From Heterobasidion occidentale (Eukaryota; Basidiomycota; Agaricomycetes; Russulales; Bondarzewiaceae), in contig JBCAQO010000005.1 of the NCBI GenBank assembly GCA_039111635.1, forward strand, positions 1,550,001 to 1,614,000: 64,000 nt of DNA, given 5' to 3'. A program made the position numbers and the translations under genes. Positions 34,967 through 46,645 of this stretch are shown in pieces. The notes under the pieces were generated by a model. The model did no database searches, was not told the origin of the DNA, and saw only the letters and a list, made by a program, of their open reading frames with translations. How positions within the stretch are numbered: the stretch's first letter is position 1; the number at the start of each line of letters is the position of its first letter.

Positions 34967-35550
34967 ACTGAACCGTTATTCTGGATTCTGGGAAGTCTTG
35001 TGAGAGGAAGAGCCGCATTGCCAGACGCGCCACGGGCCGCTCCGCTGCCACGAAGCCAGTCATGTGTGCATTCAAAAAGGAAGGTCCTCAAGATTCAAGA
35101 TCACTTCAGAAGGCTCTATGGGACTTCAGAGCTTCAACCCGGAGCGAGTCATCAAGGATAGCAGAACAGTATTTACCGACTATACTGAGTGCATGGTAGT
35201 GATCTACATAGAAAAGGAATCCAACGCAACAGCATTTATCACAGGCATTACGGACAGAAAACCGGACAACATGAAGAGAAGTCCAAAAATCATCGCAGAA
35301 ATGGTAGGGTACGGTCAAAAGGCAGCGAACATAGCGATGCGTATCAGGAAGTCCATCAATAGGAAGGGTAACGGAGAGGTAGATACGAGATCATCGCGCG
35401 TCGTTAAATAGTTCTGTGCGCTGTGGAAGATGATAGAAGATCGTGCGCGCAGTGAGCCCTTGCCTTCGCTTCAGCTCGAGGGCAGGATAGGTAGGAGATA
35501 CACGATTAAACTGTACACCGCGGCCTGCGTGCGGTAGTCATCAAAAGTCA
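34967..35550. other. Intergenic, no gene recognised
   Basis: Contains the FOL3 promoter and the 3' UTR of the GH16 gene. A plus-strand frame at 35064-35411 has no recognisable features. Confidence 0.45.
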
Positions 35551-38048
35551 TTAGCACCCATCGTACTCAGAGTTCCGAGGGAATGAATATCCCGCCTGAG
35601 CCCATGTCGTCAGATTGGGGTTGCTGTATGCGTTGAGGTGGCTAGAGGAACATGGATGCACATAAGGGAACTATACAGTAGGAGGGATGAACAGACAGGA
35701 AGGAGGATCGGAGCGTACTTTTGGATATAATCAGCAGTAGGGTGACTTGATGGATCACACCCAACACCGTTCTTCACGTCGGCTCGCTGATAAACGCGGA
35801 CATAGTCAATGTACATGTGGGCTGGGAACACCATATGCTTAAAATCTTGTTGCTGGAAGGACGCTACATATGGCAGATGGTCAACGACACAATCAGGCTA
35901 CTGTCCTTGTACTACTTACGAGACATCCCCAAGTTTAGAATGATGTACTATGGCAACGAAAGAGTCAGGTTCAGTTCTTTGTGAAGGGGAAACCATCAAA
36001 TTTACCATAGGTTCTTCAGGAATGACCCTTTTGCTAATTTGAGTTTCTGAGTCCCCAGCGATGGTAGCAGCGGTAGCTCGCCACGTTTCTTGCCCGTTAC
36101 TTGTCCAAGCAATGTATCCCTGGTCCCGATGACTGGGGTCCGACCACCACTCGAAAGAATATGGCGCATATCCGTTGCCGTTATAATTCTGTGAGTCGAT
36201 GTATGTTACGGCCGAGACCGCCTGCTGGAACTGACCGCCCTTGTAAGAATTGAACTTGGTGATGGAAGAATCCTGGATTGGGGTAGCAGAGGAAGCGTTG
36301 TTGAACTGGTACTTATAGTTGAAAGGAGCAATTTGAAGTGACTGGGAAACCTGCCCACGAAAGACGGAAACATCAACTTGAGCCTCGATGATATCGATCT
36401 CAGGTACGTTGCGGCCGGTGCTTGTACTGGGACCCGGGTGGTCGGAGCCCGGGCATGTACAGGCAGAGACACGTTGACCAGGGAGAAAAGATAGTTCACC
36501 ATCGGAAGGGGAACCAGTAAGGGCTGCCTGAGGTGTTTGACCATCCTTGTTCGTTTGATTGGGGAAGGTGCCAACGTCACAATCAACGTAACTGTACGGC
36601 CACATTCCTGCGTACGTTGGGTTCAGCGGGAAAATTTTTGTCATTAGATGGAAATAAAAAACCTTCTGTGGTTGCACCGTACCCTGCGCGACCCTAAGTC
36701 AAGCATTATTACCGTGAGTACCAAAGTAAATAACCATCGACGCTCACCAGGTTGCCCATGGACCAAGCGCCTGTTCAAGGTGAGTTTTAAGACGCCCATG
36801 ATGTAAGGATGAGCTCACCCGGCCAGAATCCAGGCGCTTGAGGACTCCCAGGCAGACTGACAGAAACCTCCACGATGCCGGTTGTGAAACAAAATTTATT
36901 CCATGATTGCAGCATGCCTATGGAATATTAGCACGTATAAACTAGAAGCCGAAAAACTTGAAACTGACCACTTTGGAAGTTCAAATCGTGTGTGTTCTGT
37001 TCGGTCATGGTGATCACAAGCTTTCCGTCCTTGGTTGTGATAGCCTTTAAGAAAAACAAGTAATTTCAGGCAAAACCCTCACTACATATCTAGGGCATGA
37101 CATACCTGAGGATCATACCACTCTATATCGCCCGTAGGCCTAGGTTACGAGGCAGTGAGGCCCGAATCCAGAAGACAATTCGGAGATGAGACTCACCAGT
37201 AGTTGAAATTAACAGCTTCCCAGAAAGGATCGTCTCCCGGCCAGAAGGTTCGCCCATCAGTGTTGAATTCGTCGCTAAACACTAAATTGTATGTCTTCCC
37301 GTCACTGCCAGTCTTGGTATAGAAAGATTCATCCGTTTGTGGATCGATGAGCTGCGGAAGATTAGGGAAACTCGGGATCTGCCCTGTGCCGTTGGTACCT
37401 CCAAAGTTTTGGCCAATCGTCTGCAGCTCTGTTCGGTTGTAAACAACGATAATTGGGTATCCAGCGAAGAGCGTGATGAGCCCTGCAACGAGGATGACAA
37501 GCACGCCGACATTCGCCCAACCTCGAGCCGAAAGTAATGTGAATGACCGATCAAGCTTTGCATCGCGAATAGGATCGGGATTGTGGAGTGCATCATCAAG
37601 GTCAGGATCCTTAGTGTCCCATAGGTAGGGAGGGACGGTCGAGGAGGAGATCATAGGGGCAGGCTTCTCGCCTGTGGTTCCGGAGGATATGTCTGATGGC
37701 GCAGCGCTAAACCGTGACGCTGTGTACATTCCATTGTCTCTCGTTGATGGGTTATACTGCAGAAAGTGAATAATGAAGGATAAAGGGTGAGAAGGAGGAA
37801 CGAACCGCATATGGCCCATAACCAGCGCCAATCGACCCCGAGGCGACACCCTGCGCTACATCTCCGGCTCGCCCTTGCTGCATGCGTGGGGGTTGGCTGT
37901 TTGTTGACGACGAACGCACTGGGTGAGAAGAGGCTGGAAACGGCTGCTGGTTGTATGAGCTCGATCCGCCTCGGCTGGGTGGACTCTGTGGAACAGCGTA
38001 GTATTGAGAGGAATTTGTAGGGGGTATTCGTCTAGGGGGGTTCGCCAT
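35551..38048 (-). CDS. Kre6/Skn1-family GH16 protein for beta-1,6-glucan synthesis
   Basis: ATG 38048 ([17 protein letters not shown]) opens a disordered, Pro/Ser/Gln-rich cytosolic tail. After a second exon with [20 protein letters not shown] comes one membrane anchor, [20 protein letters not shown], giving type II topology. The lumenal domain reads [81 protein letters not shown] and the GH16-type catalytic motif EIDIIEAQ with both glutamates present. The end is [32 protein letters not shown] and EYDGC before TAA at 35551. Family members act in the secretory pathway and are needed for cell-wall beta-1,6-glucan; whether they hydrolyse, transfer or scaffold is debated. Basidiomycetes carry several paralogues, so I give no gene symbol. 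About 650 residues over roughly ten exons. Confidence 0.92.
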
Positions 38049-38562
38049 CGTGGGAGGGCGAAAAGATGGAGAGGCGACAACAGGCGCTGGGGGAGAGTGG
38101 CAAACGGAGATGAAAACCCACTGCAACAGTGCACTGCTCACGACGTGCGGCCTTTGGAACCCGGCGCTCAGCCTGGCGCCCATGATCTCACAACTCTCCC
38201 ATCACGTGCATCGTCCTCTCACCCTACTAGTACGTTCGAGTTTGGGCCGACCTTGCACCGTCTGCATCAATCCATGACCTCACAGCGATCAGCCTAGGTG
38301 CACGCAGTTTATATCACAATCTGTAGATTTTTGTGCCTTTGCCATGGCATGCGGTCGAGGGCGGTTGACCCTGGTTGACCTCGCATGTGATCTTCCCATT
38401 TTGGACCCCCTTAGCCGTGGTGCTCTAGCTCTCACAGCACTGCCTGAGACGGTCTGGGTGCAGTAGCGGATGAAATATGTAAAGGCCTTCTCAGAGCATT
38501 GCGAATAGGTCCGAGGACCAAAATATCAGGTGAGAGTAGCGAGGGACAAAACAGCACGATAT
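38049..38562. other. Intergenic, promoter of the GH16 gene
   Basis: Lies between the GH16 ATG (38048) and the AOS1 stop (38563), both minus strand. No coding sequence is recognised; plus-strand frames at 38004-38297 overlap the GH16 first exon and are shadows. Confidence 0.45.
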
Positions 38563-40152
38563 TCAGGGCATGTTCATTCGGACGACTGTGCCACCACCTG
38601 TGTGTCCATCGAATGTGAAAAAGTTGGCTATCGGTGCTTCTCGAGCGCCCAGGGCCTTCAAGATATCTTGAGCGAGCATACCGCCTACCACCGCACAGAC
38701 TGGCGCAAACTCGTGTGCAGCAGTGGGTGCGACGGTCCTGATGGCAAACCGCGGCGTTAGCAGGAGCGTGCCCGTCGGGATAGATCTATAAAATCTTACT
38801 CCATCAAATCCCGAGGAACTTGGGCGATGATCTGTCTGTTGACTTCTGCTTCCGCAAGCAATCTGTTGGCTATCGTCTCCAGCTCATCGACATCAGAAGG
38901 GCCGCCTGGAAGACTGCCTCCGTGCAATGACTGGAACTCCCAAATCGCTGGCCATCGACGGATAAGATCAGCGCACGGATGACGGTAGAAAAGGGGGCGG
39001 ATTCACCGAGGATAGTAAACGGGATGGCCGGGTTGACTTCTTTCGTCTGACGTCGCGTGAGACCTGACCATCGGTATTTCAAAGCGTCCTTCAGTGGACT
39101 ATAGCTCAACGAGGCCAGCATGTTTTTGGCGGAGTCTTTGATAGAGCCCGAGCGATCTCTATGTCATAATCAGCAGAGTTGAATCAGACACTCGAAATTT
39201 ATCAGTTTGCACAAGTAAACCTACGGAACAATGTATCCGTGATCAAGCAGGTCACAGAAGATATAGCCCAATAAGCCATAGGTGCCTCCCAAGTAAAGCG
39301 GCTTGTGCAACCGCCGACAAGCCTCATTGATGCGGACCTGCAAGATCCCCGGTAAGTAACGTCAGGATCCATGGACGAGCTGGCGACCAAGGAAATTAGT
39401 TTAGGATCTCGAGAGCTTACAATATCGTCTTTGTTCCAATCAGTCATACAGACTAGATCCACACCTTGTATCAGTTCGTTCAGCCCGTCCCGCTCTAACA
39501 CCGAGGCGGTCGGTATCATGTCGATGGTCACAAGTGGATTCAGGCCCTGTATTCTCGCTTTGGCCACGTCAACCCTCTAGGAATCAGTGAGCCACATTAC
39601 CACCGGCATCATGACGAGACGCTGGCCCCTCCTCACCCTCCGAGGTGACTGGCGCCTGAACGAAGTTAAAAACGTACTTTCTTGCCGACATCCTCATCCC
39701 GGAAGAAAAACCCGGCGCCCAGGTCTTCTTCCGTGACATCCTCGCCGTCAACGATGACAAGCCTGCCAATGCCCGCTAAAACGATGTTCTTGATCGTCTC
39801 GGTGGCCACGCCTCTCAGTTTGACCACGAGGATCGTGGCATTCCGCATCCTATCCCGTCCCATCGATGCATCGATGTCCGTTTGATTCGAACGGCACGAT
39901 TCCGAACGCGTCAGCTGTAGCTCTCCTGCGTGTCTTGACTAAGTTAAAGTTAAACACGGACCTCTGCTGCGCCTCGAGGCCCCACAGGCGAATCTGCCGG
40001 TCGTATACTGCCGCCTCATCTATGGAAACCACCCCGGTCAGAGAAAGCACAATACTCCACCAACGCGGAAGGCAGGGATTAGCATACTACGTGTTCGCAC
40101 CTTCTGTGATCTGGACAGGAGCTCCCTTCGAACCAGGCTCGTGAAGCGACAT
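38563..40152 (-). CDS. AOS1: SUMO-activating enzyme subunit 1 (Aos1)
   Basis: ATG 40152 (MSLHEPGSKGAPVQITE) splices to DEAAVYDRQIRLWGLEAQQR, the hallmark of ubiquitin-like E1 subunits. Next come MRNATILVVKLRGVATETIK, IVLAGIGRLVIVDGEDVTEE, DLGAGFFFRDEDVGKK, VDVAKARIQGLNPLV, then RRLHKPLYLGGTYGLLGYIF, PFTILAIWEFQSLHGG (after removing a roughly 60-nt intron), and HEFAPVCAVVGGMLAQDILK with a final FFTFDGHTGGGTVV and TGA at 38563. The ThiF/Rossmann fold is present, and the absence of a catalytic-cysteine domain is as expected for Aos1, which pairs with Uba2 to adenylate SUMO in the nucleus. About 340 residues. The SUMO protease ULP2 lies only about 5 kb away. Confidence 0.92.
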
Positions 40153-40643
40153 GGTGACGGTTTGAGTTCAGGAACTGTTCGAGAGCGCACAATGACAAAT
40201 GTTGGACTCAAAGCTTGATCGCGGCGGTGGTTCTGGGTTCTGGCTGGTTCGCAAAATTGAGGAACTCTTTAGGTGCACGTTGGGACGCGACGCTGCGACG
40301 CGATTGCTTCGAATTACATTTTCGGGCACAGCGAGCTTTCTTGCGCATCTTGCCGAAGAGCTTCGAAATTCAGATGCGGGAGTGCGGTGCACTCAATAGT
40401 TGAAGCGTTCAACGTTCGGACTCGGAATATGGTCAAGGTATCAATACACGGGGAAACCTCGATAGTTATCGTGGTACGATGGAAGGAGCAAAATAATACA
40501 GCAACAAATAAACAGTATAGCAAATGTAGCCCATGCAGATTTGGTTGCACGTTGGGGTATAGGCAGGAAAGCATAGCAGTCAGAGGAAAACTTGAACCCA
40601 GAAGAAAAAAATCAACACATTGAAGGAGCGTTCAACGTCTGCC
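40153..40643. other. Intergenic, AOS1 promoter and 3' UTR of the transcription factor gene
   Basis: Both flanking genes are on the minus strand. No recognisable coding sequence. The right part (about 40480-40620) is A-rich on the plus strand, so T-rich in the transcript, as in many 3' UTRs. Confidence 0.45.
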
Positions 40644-43568
40644 CTAGTTGCCCCCCATCAATGGCATGCCGTCCCCGCTAGATGTACCATCCCTGTCATC
40701 GTCCAGTCTTAAAGCCAGCCAATCAATCACTCTCGTCCGGGTAACGATATACCGGTGAAACTCACAGGTAATTCCGTTCAATCTCGGACAAGATAGACAA
40801 AAAGTCCCCTGAGGATCGAAGTCAGTTCAACACGGTGATGAGTCGGACATAAGAAAGTATAGACTTACAGAGAAACGCATGGGCTCGTGCTGCCGTTGCA
40901 GGTGCCGTCTCTGCCTTCCGCACAGCGTCTAGCAGCGTGGAGGCGACGAACCGAACTTTATGGACCTTACACACCGGTTTCCAGTCAAAGGCAGGACATA
41001 CGTTACTCAGGGACTCACGAGTGAAGGGCCGTTGGTCGCAATAGATTGAATGGGGATGCTAGAGAGAAAAGAAGTGCCAAAAACACGCTGGGAACGCTAT
41101 CACCCTAATTAGAAAGGGGCAACGTACTTGTGGAGTATGTTAAGAAGATCACTCGCTACGGCCTCCCGGTCTTCAGCGATGCGCTGTTCGTCGTTGTTCC
41201 CTCGGATGGCAGTCACAAGCTCGTCTCGATACTGCTCGATCACGAATCGGACGAGTTGCTGATGTAAAGCCGGTTCAGCTGAGAATCAGGCTCACGTCAC
41301 CAGGTCATTGTGGCTTACCTGAGTCACATATAGGTTTGCTTGCATGACGAGGAAGGGATTAAGGGCGTTCGCCCGAGAAGCGTTCGGGTTATCGAAGAAG
41401 TCCTTGACTTCCGCGAAAGTCGCCTGCCTGAACCCTGCTCCACCGTAGTCCGAAGACAGATGCGATTGAGCATGAGTTTGTTTCAATCGAAGCGGCTCTG
41501 GCGCATGAATGAGGGCCCCTAGAATCCGGCCGTGTAGGGATTGAACTTCCTCGAGACGTGCGGTCGCGTATTGTCCTTGCGGCGGAGAGCGCTTGTCGAC
41601 TCGAATTCGAACCAATATCTCGCCAAGCAAAGCGAAGATCCGGGTAATATAGTTGAGTCCCGACACCAAAGACGTCTTCCCGTGGGGCTGTGGGAGGTAC
41701 GCACTCGGCGTGATGCTACGTCGATGCCACCAAGTAAAAACAGACGGCGATACTCAGGAACAACCTCGGGTAGGAATTGGGAGATCATGCTCACTATTCG
41801 TCATCGAGCTCCTTTGGAAAGTGGACAGTGCAGTCCTCATCCCTAAGACAGATTGGTCGACCGAGGAGGATGGACATGGACTTGTCCGCTGTAAAATGAA
41901 AGAAGCATTACGTCAGAGGGGAGATCGGCTTGTTTTAATCGTCTTTCGCGCACCTCCAAACAGCAACCAAAAGGTACGACGGCGGACCTCACATTCCACG
42001 AAATCTAGACCTTCGTACGAGGATTCCTCGTGCATGCGAAGGGTGACAGCGATATGAGCAGCCTCACCAAATGCCGCGTGCTGTGTTGCATCGTGTCCTT
42101 CACAGAAGTGATAGACACAATCGCTAAAAAACATGGATTAAGGAACCCGCGGAGAGAAGAACCAGCATCAAAATACAATTATCACTCACAAATAACGGAT
42201 AACCACATGCATAGATGTTGGAGGGTCATAAGAAGCAACCGAAATGTGCCTGCTTGCTTCATGGCATGTTTGAGCAAGCTTCCGAACGGTATGCCGTTCC
42301 ATTGGTAGGTACGATCGCGGCAATTGGACGAGGGTAGATGCCACAGTCGACATGACTAACGCAAAGAAGAGGGGATCCCGTTCTTCTCGACGGGCGTGAA
42401 GATCGGCCATAAACGAAGGTTTGTGTACACATGGAGTCAAGGGGTAGACAAAGTCAAAGAAAAGAGCGACGATTAGCAAGATCGTATCGCGGGGGGCTAC
42501 GTCCTCTAGCCGGTGAGGTCGATAATAATAGGAAAGGGCAGGTAGGGCTGTGGGCGCGGGTATAACTTGATGCTGTCGATATGACCAGTTGTATAATGGA
42601 TAGGTGCTGAATTGTTCTGTCGGAGAAGGGAACGTGGGGGTTTCATCAATGGTAACAGAACGTGATCGATCAGGAAGGCGAGAAGCGCTGAACGCAGATG
42701 AGTTCAGAGTAGCGAAGTCAGTGAGGGGAAATTCGGATGAAACGTATCAGCAGTGATGGTGAAGCGGGACGGGGGTAACGACGCGGTTGGAGAGAGGACT
42801 GAGATACCAGCCAAGGACTGTTCGAGGAATCCGGAAGTGGGAGTTGATTGAACCGAAGGCGTGGGGGCAGACGCCTGGCTAGGGCTGCCAATACTGTGAC
42901 GGGAGGAAACGGGAGAGGCAGCATCGCCCGACTCTCGATTTTCCTGTTGGGCGGCGGCGGCGGCGGCCGCCTCTTGCAAGCGACGCAGGTAACTTAAGGT
43001 AATATGGTCAAGGGGGCGATCGCTATCCCGAGGGCGAAACTTACAGGTTGGGCGGTCCTCGCTTTTTCGGCTGATAATCATAAGTGCACGGTATTCCAAG
43101 GGCGATGCAATGTTTGCACGACGATTGGGGATCGTCCGAGTTCTCTCTGGCGCATCTTACCTTGCGCGCTCGGCACGCATCACAGCCTTTTAAACGCGTC
43201 AATTGATCATGTACAAGGCAGAGGGACCTAAAGACTCGCTTTGGGACTGCCGCCTATTGACAAGGGCAGGCACGTCAGTGAAAAGTGAATCAGCGAGGAG
43301 GGAGAAAAAAAATAACATGTGAGATCCAATTTCAGGGGAAGTACGCCGTTCGTCTGACGCGAGTCGACGCTGGAGGAACTTATAGTACGGTAAGGAGGAG
43401 AAGGATGGTGTGTGGAGGACGCAGGGGAAGTAGAAAGCAGAGACGGAGAAAGCTCGGACATCCTGGGACTCACTTTCTCTTGATCTTGCTGTTTTCGGAG
43501 CGACCTTCCTTGGGTGTCATGTCGTCAGAACCGGAATCGGTCTCTTTCTTCGGACGTGCGGCAGGCAT
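40644..43568 (-). CDS. Zn2Cys6 (GAL4-type) transcription factor with fungal-specific domain; frame break near 42725
   Basis: ATG 43568 (MPAARPKKETDSGSDD). Exon 1 joins through a long intron to RKRQSQSESL, and a 41-nt intron leads to the zinc cluster CDACRARKVRC followed by CKHCIALGIPC, spacing C-x2-C-x6-C-x11-C-x2-C-x6-C, then YDYQPKKRGPP, the usual linker. An alanine run (GCG repeats near 42950) and a Ser/Pro-rich stretch come next. The middle homology region includes FFDFVYPLTPCVHKPSF, STVASTLVQLP, HIAVTLRMHEESSYEG, RRRTFWLLFGG and SILLGRPICLRDEDC, typical of the Fungal_trans domain. The C-terminus ends with DGMPLMGGN and TAG at 40644. Such proteins bind CGG half-sites as regulators of metabolism; the target genes are unknown. 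The frame is broken once, at the run of four G (plus strand) at 42725-42728. Confidence 0.85.
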
Positions 43569-44236
43569 CAGGACGGCAAAGGGCGAACAGACGGGAGGCG
43601 ATGGGAGGCGATGGGGGGACCGAGGTGGGGAGAGCAGATGCTAGCGAGGGCTTGATTTTGAGGAAAACGGAGTCTGTTTGTTGTTCCCGTGGTGTTTGCA
43701 ACCTTGGGGTTCTTCTCAGATATTATAATCAGAGCCAGATCCGGACGAAGCACTGGCCCAGAGGAGAGTTGGAACCCGATGGAATTGCAAACTCAGACGG
43801 GATGCGCGATGGACATGCGTTCAGCCCGAACCAGTCTGTCACGGGAACCGCTCCCCGTCGTCCCCCGCTCGGCCCTTCTCCGGCTATTCCACACAGACAC
43901 CACCCACCGTTCTCCTGGCCCTCAGCCCCGTCCACGTGTTCCTGCACACCTCCCCTGCCTCCAACCCCTCCACTGCACCTCCTCGACCTCCATCTCTCCA
44001 CGTAACAACTCCTCGCTCCGACCCCTTGTCCAAATATCTTCTCAACGGCACGACCGACTTCTCCGATGTCCCCGCGGTGTCCGGAGGTCCGGAGGCATTT
44101 CCAGCGGTGCCTCTTCAAGTCTGCCACTGCATCCCGTGTTCTATGTTTCATTATCCCCTCCCGCGATGAAATAAATTAGTAGCGATGTACATGTAAAACA
44201 CCCCTCCGCCTGCCGTGGCCTCGAATTCTAATATAT
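43569..44236. other. Intergenic, promoter of the Zn2Cys6 gene
   Basis: Both flanking genes are on the minus strand. Plus-strand frames across 43514-44174 are Pro/Ser/His-rich and lack any domain or good splice context; I regard them as chance frames in GC-rich sequence. Confidence 0.45.
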
Positions 44237-46645
44237 TTATTGCTTCAGCTCGCTCAACATGCCTTGTGCTTCGTCTTCACCTAACATCGCGTCTGCGTGG
44301 TGTCGTCGGATCGTCTTCGCGATGGAACTTCGCAGCGCCCTCTGCTCCCTGTCGTTCCATTCCGCCTTTTCTTTCACAACCAAACGCCAGAACCTGAACG
44401 CCAACACCGGCTCGTCCGCGCGCAACGCCTCGATCGCGCAAAACTTTCCCATGTTCGACGAGGGCAAGTGAGGCGCCTCGAGGTTTGCCTCGATGACCGA
44501 GACGCAAAGCTGCAGATTCTCCTTCAATGCTGCCGGGTCGTCCCGGCTGAGGATGATGCTTGCTCGAATGAGACTTGTCATCGTCTTGTGCGTTAACTGT
44601 TGGCCAAGCATCCGCACAAGTTCGAATAATTGTCCGATGATCTGCGTGTCCTTTTTCAGGAGTGCGTGGTGGATGACAGTCCCAAAGGTGACATTATCCG
44701 GCACAATGCCGCGCACGATCATCCGCCGCATCATGCGCACAGCGCTGCGACAGTTGTACTGGGCCATGACGCTCAGGGCGACGCTGACATCATGAGCATC
44801 GGGAATCTCAAGGCGGTCGAGTAGAACCTGGAATGCATCAAATCCAGCAGCGACGTTTCCGAGGAGAAAGTTGGAACGAGCGAGGGCATTGAGGGAATGA
44901 TGGGATGCTTCGCCTAAAGGCTCCAGGGTCTCTCGATAATTGTCCAGTACACGTTTTGAGAACGTAGCAAAGTCATCCAATTGCTTTTGCTCTTCGTTTC
45001 GATCCTCCAAGATATCTTGGACTTCGTCGTCCTCCTCCTGGGTTTCGGGGTCATCTTCAGAGTGCTCCCGCTGCGGTGATGAGGGACCCGATACTTCGAG
45101 CTCTTGTTCCGTAATGGGAAGCCCTAACGACGACGACAACCGTCGAATGAGGCTTCCATAAAGGCTCGACATACGAACGACCAACGCAGCATTTCCCACG
45201 ACCAACGCCCTATGCTTCCCTACAGAGTACCGCTCGTAAAGAGTCCTCGCCTGGGTAGCGTAGCCATGTTCCGCAGCAAGTGCGATGACCGGCGCACGGT
45301 CACGAGGAGAAATGGGCTCGCCGCTGCGAACCACCTGTTTGATCAGTGTACGGCCGAGATGCGCGTCCTTCTTTATCGTCGTGAGGTGATGAAGCAGCCA
45401 CGGTAAAGCGGCGCCATTGGGCGGGGGGTACTCGTGTTGGGACAATATCGTTTTTCTGCGCATAGCAGCATAGAACTGCGCGGCGGCTGAAGATCGATGC
45501 AAACGTGCGGCAACATCGTAGAGCTGTCGAATCAAGCCGTGAGAGACAAACGTCCCGACGCGGTGATACGCAAGGTCATGGACAAGAGTAAAGCAAAGGG
45601 TCAGGTCCACGTGCGTGGGGAACTCTAGCATCGCGTACAGAGTGTCATTGAACAAGTCAAACATCGGGGGGTCGAGAGCGTCTTGAGTCTTCAGCAGCCC
45701 TCGCAGGAAAAGGACGGCTCTGCTACGCCAATTCCAGAACAGACACGAGCGTACAAGAGCTGATGTGACAATGAACTGAAAGCTTTGTGTTGACATGTCG
45801 ACGTGGCGAATAGCCTCAGGAGGAATATACTGTGCGTCCACTAGTGATTGGAAGATCGTGAGCGCGTGGGGTTCCTGGTTGGCTTTCGCGAGCTGGATTA
45901 TATATGAAAATAGGGACCCAATAACAGCAGAAGGAAGCCTCCGCTGTTGATGTGCATCTATCCCGCGGCAGAGGGTGGAGACCAAACGATACGACAGCTC
46001 CTTACAATCCGGTGGGTCTGCCTGCAAAACTGCGAGGGCTACCTCAGCCACGATGTCCATAGTAAGGGTGAAGTGCATGGAGGTAGGGAGTGAACGAAAC
46101 AGTGCGACAAGGGTAGACGGTCGGAAGTGGGGACAATTGTGTGCTGTCAAGAGAGAGCTGACGAAGTTGCGACAACGTGGCGCTGGCACGTACTCCAGAA
46201 TGTCTCCTGCAAGATTATCCAGTAGATCTGGCAGTCGGAATTTTCTCGCCGCCTTCGCGAGAAGTGCAATGTCTCTAGGCTGCAGCTCCGTGACGGACGC
46301 CTTGTCTTTGGTTCTCGACTGCGTGTATGTGTGCACGAGAGTGCGCAAGAGCGCGTTCTCAGCGTTGGTCGCAGGCGTTTTGCTCGATTCGGTCGTGGGT
46401 TCTTCGAGTTCGTCTTCAAAAGGAGTTCCCCCGCTGACCGAACGGAGGCTGCCCAGTGACGCGCGTAACTCCATAGATATCGCGTTTCGATTCGTGTTTT
46501 GCAGCGGCATAACACGGGAAACATGAGGGCCAGTACTATTGGACGCAAGTGAGGCGCGTGTTCGGATAAACCTGTGTACATTGCAGGCGCGGGTTGGCGG
46601 TAGTCGTATGTGTCCTCGGAGGAGTTGAGAGCGACAAATCAACAT
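44237..46645 (-). CDS. PPR-like helical-repeat protein, probably mitochondrial
   Basis: A single uninterrupted frame of 802 residues from ATG 46645. The N-terminus (MLICRSQLLRGHIRLPPTRACNVHRF) is rich in Arg with almost no acids, as in a mitochondrial presequence. The rest is alpha-helical with pairs of helices of about 35 residues, for example ALTIFQSLVDAQYIPPEAI, GFDAFQVLLDRLEIPDAHDV, AVRMMRRMIVRGIVPDNVTF and a final MLGEDEAQGMLSELKQ. The phrases 'RGIVPDNVTFGTVIHHALLKK' and 'LDRLEIPDAHDV' have pentatricopeptide spacing. An acidic low-complexity stretch (EDDPETQEEDDEVQDILEDR) interrupts the repeats. PPR proteins bind organelle RNA in processing or translation; the specific target cannot be told. 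Lack of introns is notable. Confidence 0.75.
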   Translation of the reverse strand: MLICRSQLLRGHIRLPPTRACNVHRFIRTRASLASNSTGPHVSRVMPLQNTNRNAISMELRASLGSLRSVSGGTPFEDELEEPTTESSKTPATNAENALLRTLVHTYTQSRTKDKASVTELQPRDIALLAKAARKFRLPDLLDNLAGDILEYVPAPRCRNFVSSLLTAHNCPHFRPSTLVALFRSLPTSMHFTLTMDIVAEVALAVLQADPPDCKELSYRLVSTLCRGIDAHQQRRLPSAVIGSLFSYIIQLAKANQEPHALTIFQSLVDAQYIPPEAIRHVDMSTQSFQFIVTSALVRSCLFWNWRSRAVLFLRGLLKTQDALDPPMFDLFNDTLYAMLEFPTHVDLTLCFTLVHDLAYHRVGTFVSHGLIRQLYDVAARLHRSSAAAQFYAAMRRKTILSQHEYPPPNGAALPWLLHHLTTIKKDAHLGRTLIKQVVRSGEPISPRDRAPVIALAAEHGYATQARTLYERYSVGKHRALVVGNAALVVRMSSLYGSLIRRLSSSLGLPITEQELEVSGPSSPQREHSEDDPETQEEDDEVQDILEDRNEEQKQLDDFATFSKRVLDNYRETLEPLGEASHHSLNALARSNFLLGNVAAGFDAFQVLLDRLEIPDAHDVSVALSVMAQYNCRSAVRMMRRMIVRGIVPDNVTFGTVIHHALLKKDTQIIGQLFELVRMLGQQLTHKTMTSLIRASIILSRDDPAALKENLQLCVSVIEANLEAPHLPSSNMGKFCAIEALRADEPVLAFRFWRLVVKEKAEWNDREQRALRSSIAKTIRRHHADAMLGEDEAQGMLSELKQ

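Noticed and set aside
43514..44174. Plus-strand frames of 161-163 codons
   Set aside because: Pro/Ser/His-rich low-complexity translations in GC-rich promoter-like sequence with no homology-like blocks.
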